Positions 1 through 8,208 of a stretch of DNA of 22,414 nt are shown here, in pieces; positions within the stretch are counted from its first letter, which is position 1, and every line of letters begins with the position of its first letter. The notes under the pieces were generated by a model. That model searched no databases, was not told where the DNA came from, and saw only the letters and a program-made list of their open reading frames with translations. The translations under genes and the position numbers were made by a program. Origin of the DNA: Terramyces sp. JEL0728 (Eukaryota; Chytridiomycota; Chytridiomycetes; Rhizophydiales; Terramycetaceae); assembly GCA_027603945.1 (NCBI GenBank), contig JADIIU010000176.1, positions 1 through 22,414 on the forward strand. The letters are read 5' to 3'.

Positions 1-2
1 CA

Positions 3-230
3 AGTGCGATTATATCTCCGGCTTTGAAATGCGTATCGCCACTAACACCAGCTATTCAAAATGTAAAGATACCAAAAAACAGACTGACGCGAATTAATAA
101 TTCATTCAAATGTCCATGCTGTGATCTGCGATTGCAGCATGTAAAGTCCATGAAGAAGCACTTGAAAAAACATGGGAAAAGCTCAAAGATAGTTAGGGAT
201 ACCATATTATATTTTAATTTTCAATTCTAA
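3..230 (+). CDS. C2H2 zinc-finger protein, 3' end only (5' part beyond left edge)
   Basis: The frame is open to the left edge, so this is the last 75 or so codons of a longer gene. No start codon is claimed; an initiator need not lie in the window. It holds one textbook C2H2 finger, C-x2-C-x12-H-x3-H (FKCPCC...HLKKH, about 40 residues before the stop), in a lysine-rich context. The tail after the finger (IVRDTILYF) closely matches the C-terminus of the next gene (NIRGDVILF), so the two are probably tandem relatives. C2H2 fingers usually bind DNA or RNA; the target cannot be told from one finger. The stop TAA overlaps an AATAAA signal. Confidence 0.65.
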   Translation, partial: SAIISPALKCVSPLTPAIQNVKIPKNRLTRINNSFKCPCCDLRLQHVKSMKKHLKKHGKSSKIVRDTILYFNFQF

Positions 231-234
231 TAAA
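229..234 (+). terminator. Poly(A) signal AATAAA overlapping the stop codon of the left-edge zinc-finger gene
   Basis: AATAAA begins at the second base of the stop codon TAA (228-230). Matching overlaps occur in other genes of the window, which makes a functional reading more likely than chance. Confidence 0.5.
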
Positions 235-366
235 TGATTTCGTCTGTATTTGATAAGGGATGGCAGCAAATTTTCGCCAATTTATTTGTGGTTGTGCTGA
301 AATCAATGCCTCCTCCACCCAGCCGCATTTTTTGTCTTTTAAATAAACAGAAAAATCATTTTCGAT

Positions 367-1047
367 ATGGAATCAAACTTAATCGGAAGCCCATATTTAG
401 CACTTTGTAAAAGATTTCAGGTAGCGACGGACATAGCTGTAGAATCTGCTTTGCCTGGCGATCTACCAACAATCAGTGAAAATCACCATTTCAACGAATT
501 TTTAAACACTACAATTCCCGATTATTTACCGGGTGATTATTTACTCGCACAAGGACAACAGGAGATATATCCCGAATATATGGCCAGCCTTTCAACCGGC
601 ACTATAGTCGAAGAAATGTACTCTACTGATTCTTCATTCCAAGTCGCCAATAACTTTACTACACATACCTCATTTCCAACCGATGCTTTTCAAGTATCCC
701 TGGCAAGAACGGATTCAACCTCATCACAACTAACAAGAAGTTCTTCGCTATCACGCACATCTTCATTAAATCGAAGTAAATCACTAACAAAAAAACCAGA
801 AATAAAACGGTCAAATTCACAAAAAAAGCCTGAACTGGAACGTAGCAAGTCGTTGAAAACTAATTGGAAGCTGAATAAGACTAGCGACGGGTACAAATGC
901 CCTCTATTAAAAGATCATCTGTACAAGGAAGATATAGAGTTTAGCGTTTGCGGAGAGCGGAAGAGTCAGGCTAAAGAAATGAAGAATCATTTGCTGCTGG
1001 GGCATGGGATTAAAGCTAATATCCGTGGTGATGTTATCTTGTTTTAA
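367..1047 (+). CDS. Zinc-finger-like protein with RxxS repeat tract, paralogue of the preceding gene
   Basis: 226 aa, no intron needed. Residues 1-110 are acidic, polar and unrecognised. Residues 114-163 carry six spaced R-x-x-S units (RTDS, RSSS, RTSS, RSKS, RSNS, RSKS), a pattern typical of basophilic kinase and 14-3-3 sites; the region is probably disordered. The C-terminus (176-226) aligns with the finger of the upstream gene: C195-x12-H208-x4-H213 is intact, but the first cysteine (C178) sits 17 residues before C195 instead of two, so the zinc knuckle is expanded or lost. Both proteins end in a similar R-[GD]-x-I-L-F motif. The start is the first ATG in frame. The spacing to the upstream gene (136 bp) fits a tandem duplication. 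Function unknown; a regulatory nucleic-acid-binding protein is a guess. Confidence 0.7.
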   Translation: MESNLIGSPYLALCKRFQVATDIAVESALPGDLPTISENHHFNEFLNTTIPDYLPGDYLLAQGQQEIYPEYMASLSTGTIVEEMYSTDSSFQVANNFTTHTSFPTDAFQVSLARTDSTSSQLTRSSSLSRTSSLNRSKSLTKKPEIKRSNSQKKPELERSKSLKTNWKLNKTSDGYKCPLLKDHLYKEDIEFSVCGERKSQAKEMKNHLLLGHGIKANIRGDVILF

Positions 1048-1182
1048 ATATACTGTAATTGCGTGCATTTATTGGTCGGTAAGTTGTTACTGAGTGGGGT
1101 GAACAGTTTGTAATCAAGTGTCGGTACGGACATCTGGTTAACTAATTAATATACGAATAGTTTTAATAACGGTTTCTGTAAT

Positions 1183-3054
1183 ATGGTAGGGAATATTGGC
1201 TGCGGTGGCGCGTCGGACCAAAGAGCAAAAGTAAAGAGAATTTCACTCCAAATGAACGAATTCGATCAATTATTTGAGCTAGCAGATCAGCACAAGGAGG
1301 GCGAACTAGACTTTGAAGACCTCAAATCCTTATTCACTAAAATCAACTTTTACCCAAACCAACTCCATCTCCATACCCAATTCAGTGCAATTGCAAAAAA
1401 CAAGAGTAAAATCAACAAGGAAGAGTTCAAATCACTAGTGGCACAGTTCAGACAAAAGCCGTTCTTTATTGAATTGTACAAGCAGCTTTGTAAAGCTAAA
1501 TCCGCCAGTAAATGGACCGACTCGACATTTACTAATTTATACAATCAAATCACTGAGCGTATCCAGCATTTGTGGTACCATGATGACGAGCCAGATAGCA
1601 ACTTGGAAAAAGCGCAATTTTGCGATTTTCTTGAAGTTCAAGGAGAATCTGAAGCATTTATTTCCGACTTTCTTCAAAAACATGCTATTGGTACTCACGT
1701 CCCCTATAGTGTCTTTTTGGAATACTTTGAAAATGACGAAAATCGATTGTACAGTCATGATCACCGATCTCGTGCATTGGATGGGTCAAAGCCTATCCAA
1801 GAGCACTTTATTAATTCTTCGCACAACTCTTATTTGATGGGCAATCAGTTGACCAGCCATTCTTCCACCAAGAGCTATGAAAATGTCCTTTCTAAAGGGG
1901 CAAGGTTTTTAATGTTAATTTAGATGTGTTGAATTGGATTGCTGGGACGGCAAGAATGGGCCAATCATCAAGCATGGGTTCACCCTAACTACTGAAATTA
2001 CTTTTGAGTCAGCAATTGAAACAATCAGCTCTCATGCTTTCCTTAACTCTGATTTTCCGTTGATCTTGTCGCTAGAAATTCACTGTGGGGTACAAGGGCA
2101 GCAAAAAATGATTGGTATCATGAAAAGCGTATTTGGAGAACAGCTGGCAAAGTATAACGAAACCGCTACGCTTGATGAACTCAAAGGCAAGATCTTGCTG
2201 CAGGCTAAAGCCATCGAAAAAGATGAAATTACCCAAAAAGATGAAAAGCATTATGGAATCTCAAAGGAATTATCTGAATTTGTGTATCAAATAGTCAAGC
2301 CATCCAAACACACTGCTGATTTTACCAATGTGTTGCCTCACGAACTGGTAAACATTTCTGAAGGCAATATTAAACACATTCTTGAAAAACATCCAGATCA
2401 AGTATTGCAAGCATCAAAAAGATCTTGTATCCGCGTATATCCGGAAGGCACACGCGTAAATTCGTCAAACTTGAATCCACTAAAATACTGGCAATTCCAG
2501 ATTCAAATGCCGTCACTAAATTTCCAAAACTTTGACTCGCACTTGCAAATTAATCGAGGATTCTACCGCCAATTCCAAAATTGTGGATATGTAGTTTTAT
2601 GTTGATGTAGGTACCTAAACAAGTTCGGTCTTGCAAAAAGACTGTTAAAGTTCAAGTGTTGCAAGGGTACCGGATCCCACACCATTTCGACAATTCACTT
2701 GTGGTTGATCCTTATGTATGTGTAGAATTAATCACACCAACAAAAGATCGGCATCTAGTTCACCATGAAAAGTATGAAACAGAAAAGGTATCTCACAACG
2801 GGTTCAACCCAGTGTTCCAGAATTTTGAAGCTGTAGAAACCTTGAAATTCTCCACAGTTGTTGAAAGCGACTTGTCATTCATCCAGTTTAGCGTCAGGGA
2901 TAAGAGAGAATTTAAAGAACTTTTGTGTGAAAGTGTCGTTCCTGTCCATTGCCTTTGTAGTGGATATAGGGTTGTATCCATGTTTGATCTGCACGGCGAT
3001 AGACTGGATTGGACTTATTTGGTGGTCAATGTCAAAGTAACTGACTTGGAATAA
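1183..3054 (+). CDS. Phosphoinositide-specific phospholipase C, PH-less
   Basis: Exons 1183-1904, 1924-2590, 2611-3054, joined across introns of 19 and 20 bp (phases 2 and 0), give 610 aa. The enzyme cleaves PI(4,5)P2 into diacylglycerol and IP3 at the inner plasma membrane. Order: EF-hand-like region (about 20-190), X domain (about 203-340), short linker, Y domain (about 425-470), C2 domain (C-terminal 130). The catalytic set of the PLC-delta family is visible: H214 and N215 (SSHNSYL), E244 and D246 (CVELDCWDG), H258 (IIKHGFT), E292 (LSLEIHC). The first splice restores GAR-CVELDC and the second GY-VPKQ. There is no PH domain before the EF-hands, unlike PLC-delta of animals and yeast Plc1 and more like plant PLC or PLC-zeta, so membrane targeting must come from C2 or partners. 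Start: first ATG of the frame, followed by a glycine/cysteine-rich N-terminus. Confidence 0.93.
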
Positions 3055-3055
3055 A
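3050..3055 (+). terminator. Poly(A) signal AATAAA spanning the PLC stop codon
   Basis: The last sense codon GAA and the stop TAA (3052-3054) together with the next base form AATAAA, so the 3' UTR should be only a few tens of bases. The 250 bp that follow, up to the convergent 7TM gene, contain nothing else I recognise. Confidence 0.5.
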
Positions 3056-3291
3056 GTATGTTTTTCCCCAGAAATTTTTCTTTTGCTAAATTAAGAGCGA
3101 TTCTGGTTGCAATATAAGCGCGAAAATTCTTTTTTTGTGGAAACATGTTTTTAAAGCAAAACTGATCCAAATTGGATATCTATACCTGAAAGTATACGCA
3201 ATCTATAATTCATCTAAGCGGCATGCATCACTGGTTACAAACCAATGTATCTCAAACTGTATTGAAATAATACAATATATTCTATCACAGA

Positions 3292-3297
3292 TTTATT
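3292..3297 (-). terminator. Poly(A) signal AATAAA 8 nt after the 7TM stop codon
   Basis: The minus strand reads AATAAA just downstream of the TGA at 3308-3306. It is a close but non-overlapping example of the signal-at-stop arrangement of this window. Confidence 0.45.
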
Positions 3298-3305
3298 AAT
3301 TCAAA

Positions 3306-4182
3306 TCAACTTTTGTCCACCGTACTTTTGGCACCAGAGTTCAGTTTGGAATCAGCAGTAGACCTTGCAGTGTGGTTGCCAGTCTTTTGACTAGTTCTAG
3401 CACCAGGTGGTTTCATGGCAATAATCAACGAAACAAGGACAATCTGTACCATTATTTCGTAGACGCAAAACGTTGTAGCGATAATTGGTCCGCCGACTTG
3501 CAAACAGTAAGGAATAAACAAGCCAAGTTTTACCGCAATCAGAACTATGGAAAACACAACACCTTTTTTGCCAACATCTTTTACCACTTCACTCTTTGGT
3601 CTGAATACGTTAACCGCCATTGAAATTCCCTACATTCAGAACACAAATACCATCGCGATTAGGTAGACAATTTTAACCAAAGTGCTGGCAACAGAAACAG
3701 TTGGGTTTTGGGTAGTCAGACAGATACCAGTGCCATCGCCAAAATTAACCCAAGTAAAAGACATTGTCGCCTACATGAACAAAACTTACCCAGTTGACAA
3801 TATGTGCGAGGACATTCATGATACAAAAAGCTCCAAGCCAGCCGTATTGGTACATCTTTTGTCTACTGGATGGAAGAATCAAAGCAACAACGATGCTGGT
3901 CAAGATAAAATCAGTGCAGATATCTTGAAAAGTCCACAACAAAGCAGTGACTACATTGACTGCGCAACCAAGGTTACTCAACGACAGAGTAAATAAACAG
4001 ATAATGGAGTAAAGCATCCCAAACACCGTGCATCCATACTGTAAAAGCGTCATTCTTTTCAAATTGAAGCCTTTTGACTGGATTGTATGTGCGATACCAG
4101 CTACACCAGCGCAGAATGTAATACCGAGAGCAAATACATAGTAGTATACTTGGGAAATAGGATACCCTAGATAAGTTAGCAT
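3306..4182 (-). CDS. Orphan seven-transmembrane protein
   Basis: Exons on the minus strand 4182-3790, 3770-3651, 3629-3306, with introns 3771-3789 (19 bp) and 3630-3650 (21 bp), both phase 0, give 278 aa. Seven hydrophobic segments are visible in order: around residues 12-33, 43-65, 76-100, 112-137, 162-182, 197-220 and 222-248. They are followed by a polar, Ser/Thr/Lys-rich tail of about 30 residues. The short N-terminus, compact loops and long polar tail recall a receptor-like 7TM topology with the tail in the cytoplasm. I see no DRY/NPxxY, retinal-lysine, PQ-loop or Pth11/CFEM signature, so the family is not assigned. Without the two splices the gene would appear as two unrelated membrane ORFs. 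The junction logic rests on frame continuity and hydrophobicity, weaker support than in conserved genes. It is transcribed away from PIG-A. Confidence 0.72.
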
Positions 4183-4858
4183 GGCTTTAGCAAAAAAGTA
4201 ATGAAATTTTGGCGATTTCCATTCTCGTTCTGATTGGCTAAGCTTAATGATGAGGTCATACTGGCAGTTCGCGTAATTAATTGGCCTGAAGAAGCATCTG
4301 CGGGTAATACACAGTCAAAAGCTTAAGAGGGCCAGTGCCGCTATAACTGGCTGAGGAGATTTAGCTTGAATCCAGCACCAGACCAGATGGCTACTTTTAG
4401 AACAGCAGGCTAAACAAATATTTTGGTGAGCAAGTATATCATGATCAATTGGAAGATTGAGGGGCTCTATTCAAAATATTTCGTTAAATTGTGGATGATT
4501 CGAGCAAATCTCACAAGATTTAAGCTTGGCATTGCCGACAATCTTGGCAAATGGAGCTGAGAATATGCAATTTAAATGTATTTGATTCTCTAGAAAAGCT
4601 TTAATCGTATATTCGCGATCTATTACCCAAAATAGCGCGTAATTATAGCAGAATTCACTATTCCAAATCAAATGAACAATAAGATTCAATTTCAGAAAAG
4701 GTTATTTCAAGAGTACATTCCAGCTGTGAGATCCCCGAATCAAGCAGCGATATACCAAATAAATCGACATTTCACGTTTGGTAATTACAACAGCAGCTCC
4801 TACTTTCAATTATTTCTATTTGCAAAAAACATTTTTTCTTTAAATCTGGATTCTGCAA
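4183..4858. other. Divergent intergenic region, largest gap of the window
   Basis: The region lies between the start codons of the 7TM gene (-) and PIG-A (+), 676 bp, and must hold both promoters. It contains a perfect 6-bp inverted repeat GCCAGT/ACTGGC with a 9-nt loop at 4331-4351, and a 69-codon ORF from an ATG at 4672 that would overlap the PIG-A start out of frame. I find no tRNA (no B-box-like TTCGANNC in a cloverleaf) and no convincing C/D or H/ACA snoRNA. No clear TATA box is seen near either start. Confidence 0.5.
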
Positions 4859-6222
4859 ATGAACATTTGCTTCGTCTCTGATTTCTTTTACCCGAACGTT
4901 GGAGGAGTAGAAGCTCACATGTACAACTTATCAAAGCAATTGATCAAGCGAGGACATAAAGTAGTAATAATCACTCATTCATACGGAAAGCGGTATTTTT
5001 CAATAACAGCAGAAAAGGAATTAAATACCTCACATCGCAAGTAAAAGTATACTACCTCCCACACTGGTTAGTAACTGATCAAGTATCGCTTCCAACCATA
5101 TTTTCAACTTTACCGCTTTTCAGATCAATAATTATCAGGGAGAATATAGATATTATACATGGAGTAGTTGTATTTAATGTAGCATGCCGCATTCTCTTCG
5201 ATGTGTCATGAAGCGATATTGCATGCGAAAACAATGGGGATAAAAGCGATATTCACCGATCATTCGCTATTTGGATTTGAGGATACAAGCTCCATTCTAA
5301 CTAACAAGCTACTTAAATTCACGCTGTCGGATGTAGATCATGTGATATGTGTTAGTCATACAAGTAAAGAAAATACAGTGCTGAGAGCGTCGCTAAACCC
5401 GCGCGATGTTTCCGTTATACCAAATGCGATTGTCAGTGCTGAATACCAGCCAGACCCAAATTTAAAAAATGATAAGAGTAAGAACAAAGTAACCTAGTCA
5501 ATATTATTGTGAATTGTAGATTAGTGTACAGAAAAGGAATAGATTTGCTGGTATTGGTGATTCCTAGGATATGTCAAGCGTATCCAAATGTAAATTTTAT
5601 TATATCTGGCGATGGACCGAAAAGGCTGGAGCTGGAACAAATGCGCGAACATTTTATACTACAGGATAGAGTGTTTTTGCTGGGAAGGACGGAGCAGAGT
5701 AAAGTACGTGATGTACTGGTCCAGGGCCACATTTTTCTCAATACCTCACTAACAGAAGCATTTTGTATCGCTATAGTGGAAGCGGCTTCGTGCGGACTGA
5801 TAGTAGTATCAACAAAAGTAGGCGGGATACCAGAAGTGCTTCCAGACGAAATGATTTTAATGGGAGCTCCCGACCCAGATTCAATCATTAGTGCACTAGA
5901 AAAAGCAATGAAAAAAGTAGAAAATAACGAAATTGATCGACATGATTTTCACGGACAAGTGAAGGAAATGTACAGCTGGCAGAACGTTGCTGAAAGAACT
6001 GAAATGGTTTACGAAAGAGTGTTGGAAATGGATAATCTACCGCTGCACGAACGATTGCTAAGGTATAATGGATGCGGCGTGTTTGCTGGAAAACTGTCGG
6101 TCATGATAATGGTTGTAAATTACATGTTTTTAAAAGTCCTTGAGTGGCTTATACCTATTGATACGATTGACGCAGCACCAAGATTTGATTCAGAGCTATT
6201 CAAAGAGCATTCAAATAAATGA
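4859..6222 (+). CDS. GPI3: PIG-A/GPI3, catalytic subunit of GPI-GlcNAc transferase
   Basis: Exons 4859-4992, 5013-5163, 5183-5477, 5498-6222, with introns of 20, 19 and 20 bp (phases 2, 0, 1), give 434 aa; yeast and human proteins are slightly longer. The enzyme transfers GlcNAc from UDP-GlcNAc to phosphatidylinositol on the cytosolic face of the ER, the first step of GPI-anchor synthesis. Family hallmarks: N-terminal [15 protein letters not shown], the segment [43 protein letters not shown], and the GT-B family 4 E-x7-E pair E280/E288 in [18 protein letters not shown] hydrophobic stretch near residues 390-416 is the expected single C-terminal membrane anchor. Each splice restores homology: SYGKR-KGIKYL, IIHG-HAAFSSM, NDK-INIIV. 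The start fits the short N-terminus of fungal homologues. The AATAAA at 6214-6219 lies directly before the TGA. Confidence 0.96.
6214..6219 (+). terminator. Poly(A) signal AATAAA abutting the GPI3 stop codon
   Basis: The last two sense codons (Asn-Lys) spell AATAAA, followed at once by the stop TGA. Only 100 bp separate this from the next ATG. Confidence 0.45.
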
Positions 6223-6321
6223 ATTGAACTTTTTTCCTTTTTAGCTTCCCGTTCTGGATGTGTCTGTTTTTTTGTGGCGCGAATCATTCCAAAATTGGCC
6301 TGAAAGAAAAGTTTGTGGGAG

Positions 6322-8000
6322 ATGGAGAAAAACACCATCGTATATCAGCAAGTAAACCAGAAAGCTTCTGTCGTGCGTGTAATCGGTTGCTAATTTAGCC
6401 CAAGCGACGATGGATTTGGGCAATTTTGCTCCTGATCGCCATAGTTACAAGTATCACTGTCCTTGTACTCCAATATTCATCAGCAGCATCAAGTCGCCCG
6501 AGACTAGAAACGGTAAAGAAAGTAGGTGCAAGCTCTAATTTGGCACTGAAGCTTACTGACAAGATTGCAATTGTTGGTGGTGGACCTGCCGGGTTGCATT
6601 TCGCATCGCTATTAGCAAAACAGGGCTTCAAAGATGTCACATTATTGGAAACTAGCTCTCACGTTGGAGGAAAAAGCTTGACTGTTTTGGACAATGAAGG
6701 AATTCCGCATGAGATGGGTACTTGCTACTTGTCCTCTGTCTACGATAACGTCCGATCACTCTTGGCTGAATACGATCCAACTAACCAGCTGATTGATATT
6801 ACTCACCGCCATGCTACTTTTGATGAAGTGCTTGGATCCGACATTCAAACTCCATCTAGATCAGATTCAGACCCCGCTGATGGAATGGACCTTTCGCTTT
6901 GGTACATCAACGAAATGTACATTGATAATGCTGCAGATCCAGCTAAAACACCAACTGATAACTTGGTAGCTGCGTTTCAAAAGTATATCGGTGTCCATTT
7001 GAAGCTGTTTGGTAATTACAGCTATGGGCTGCCTCCAAAACCGGCTGATTTCAAGGCTATTAACATGACTGCGATCGAGTTTTTGCAGAATAACGGGCTA
7101 ATGGCTCTTGAAGGGTTGTTGCGGTACGCACAGCAAACTCAGGGCTACGGTGTATTAGAAGATGTGCCTGCGTTTTACATGTTGTGGTGGATCCATCCAG
7201 AGCTATTGGTTCGCACTTTGGAGGGGTATGCTGTCCAGATGCTGTCGAAAGGGTTTCAGCATTTATGGCAAAGCGTGTACGAAAAGCATAAAAAGGATGT
7301 CAATTTCGTATTCAATGCAAGAGTGAAATCTATTAGTCGTGGGTTGGATGGTAGCAAGCCAACTATTACGTATGGACATGATGAAAAAACTGTTCATTTT
7401 GATAGGTTGGTAATGGCAGTTGATTTATCTACTCACCTGGGACTGATTAGTGATTTGACTGCAGAAGAAAAAACCTTATTTTCAGGCTACACCTCGTCAG
7501 TCTTGACTACTACCTTGTACGAATCTGACAAAGGAGTAGTTGAATATCCAATTGAATATTGGTTCAAAAGAATGACTCGCAATCCTCCTGGTGGAGTCCA
7601 AGGTAGACTGTACGCTCAAAGAAATTCCAAGCTTGCATTATTTGGCACGTTTAACAATGTAACAAACACTTGGAATGCAAGTGGCCGACAAAAGCGAATC
7701 GGCTACCAGTACCTCGGTAGACCAATGCAAAAGAACGACTCTAAAACAATGCTTGGGTTGTTGAAAACTGACTTGGTAACTGAAACTGACTTGAACGCGG
7801 AAATTATCCTCCAAAAACCGCATCGGTATTTCCCTCGTTTTGGCACAGATGGTATTTTGGCCGGTAAGCCGTGGGGTATCGTTGATATTCAAGGCAAATC
7901 CAATACACTATGGATTGGCAGCTCGGTATGTTTCGAGAGTGTGTTGGATGTAATGACGTACAATACAAACTTGTTTTCGCGGTTGCAAATATCCAAATAA
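6322..8000 (+). CDS. Membrane-anchored FAD-dependent amine-oxidase-like protein
   Basis: Exons 6322-6378 and 6399-8000, intron 6379-6398 (20 bp, phase 0, ending GCTAATTTAG), give 552 aa. The long frame has a stop just upstream and no usable ATG; the short first exon supplies one (MEKNTIVYQQ...), and the intron matches the size and branch motif of the others. Residues 24-45 are a hydrophobic signal anchor after a basic PKRR. The FAD-binding Rossmann motif follows, IVGGGPAGLHFASLL (about 77-91) with the acidic end LLE, then HVGGKSLT, a variant of the GG motif. The C-terminal GKPWGIVDIQGKSNTLWIGSS closes the flavoprotein fold. Substrate unknown: polyamine, monoamine or prenylcysteine-type are all possible. 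The body probably faces the ER lumen or outside if it is a type II protein. Its stop lies inside AATAAA (7996-8001). Confidence 0.85.
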
Positions 8001-8001
8001 A
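7996..8001 (+). terminator. Poly(A) signal AATAAA containing the amine-oxidase stop codon
   Basis: The TAA at 7998-8000 is embedded in AATAAA. The following 208 bp up to the SNF2 start contain no gene that I can support. Confidence 0.5.
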
Positions 8002-8208
8002 GCGCTTGTCATTCAATTAGTTCTTTGTTGTGGATACCCGTAGTGATTTTACGAGTAATTGAAAACGTTGGATGTTTCTTGTTTTTCAAACTCAAAAAAT
8101 TTGTTCGAACACTGCAATCATGTTTAGTCCAGACCCAGCACCAGATTTGAAATTCAAAAGTAAACGGGACTAATAGTAGAAAAACCAATTCAACAAGCGG
8201 GCTATGGA

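Noticed and set aside
893..945. Ultra-short intron in the second zinc-finger gene (GT at 930, AG at 946-948) that would rebuild a normal finger
   Set aside because: The 19-bp choice shifts the frame and destroys the C-terminal similarity; a 24-bp choice keeps the frame but has no branch-like motif and still gives no C-x2-C.
1537..1764. Antisense ORFs across coding exons (for example 1537-1764, 8746-9114, 9914-10136, 18204-18458 and 20565-20915, all minus)
   Set aside because: They are shadows of the conserved genes on the plus strand, lack recognisable domains and often start without ATG.
4247..4352. C/D box snoRNA candidate (ATGATGA at 4247, CTGA near 4351)
   Set aside because: No terminal stem joining the two boxes and no clear C'/D' pair; these short motifs occur by chance in AT-rich DNA.
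5489..5519. 31-bp GT...AG alternative for the third GPI3 intron
   Set aside because: It breaks the frame into RLVYRKG; the 20-bp intron 5478-5497 keeps it and restores I-N-I-I-V.
6352..6398. 47-bp intron alternative at the 5' end of the amine oxidase gene
   Set aside because: It is also in phase, but the 20-bp intron 6379-6398 has the better GTAA donor and matches every other intron in size; only transcripts can exclude the longer form.
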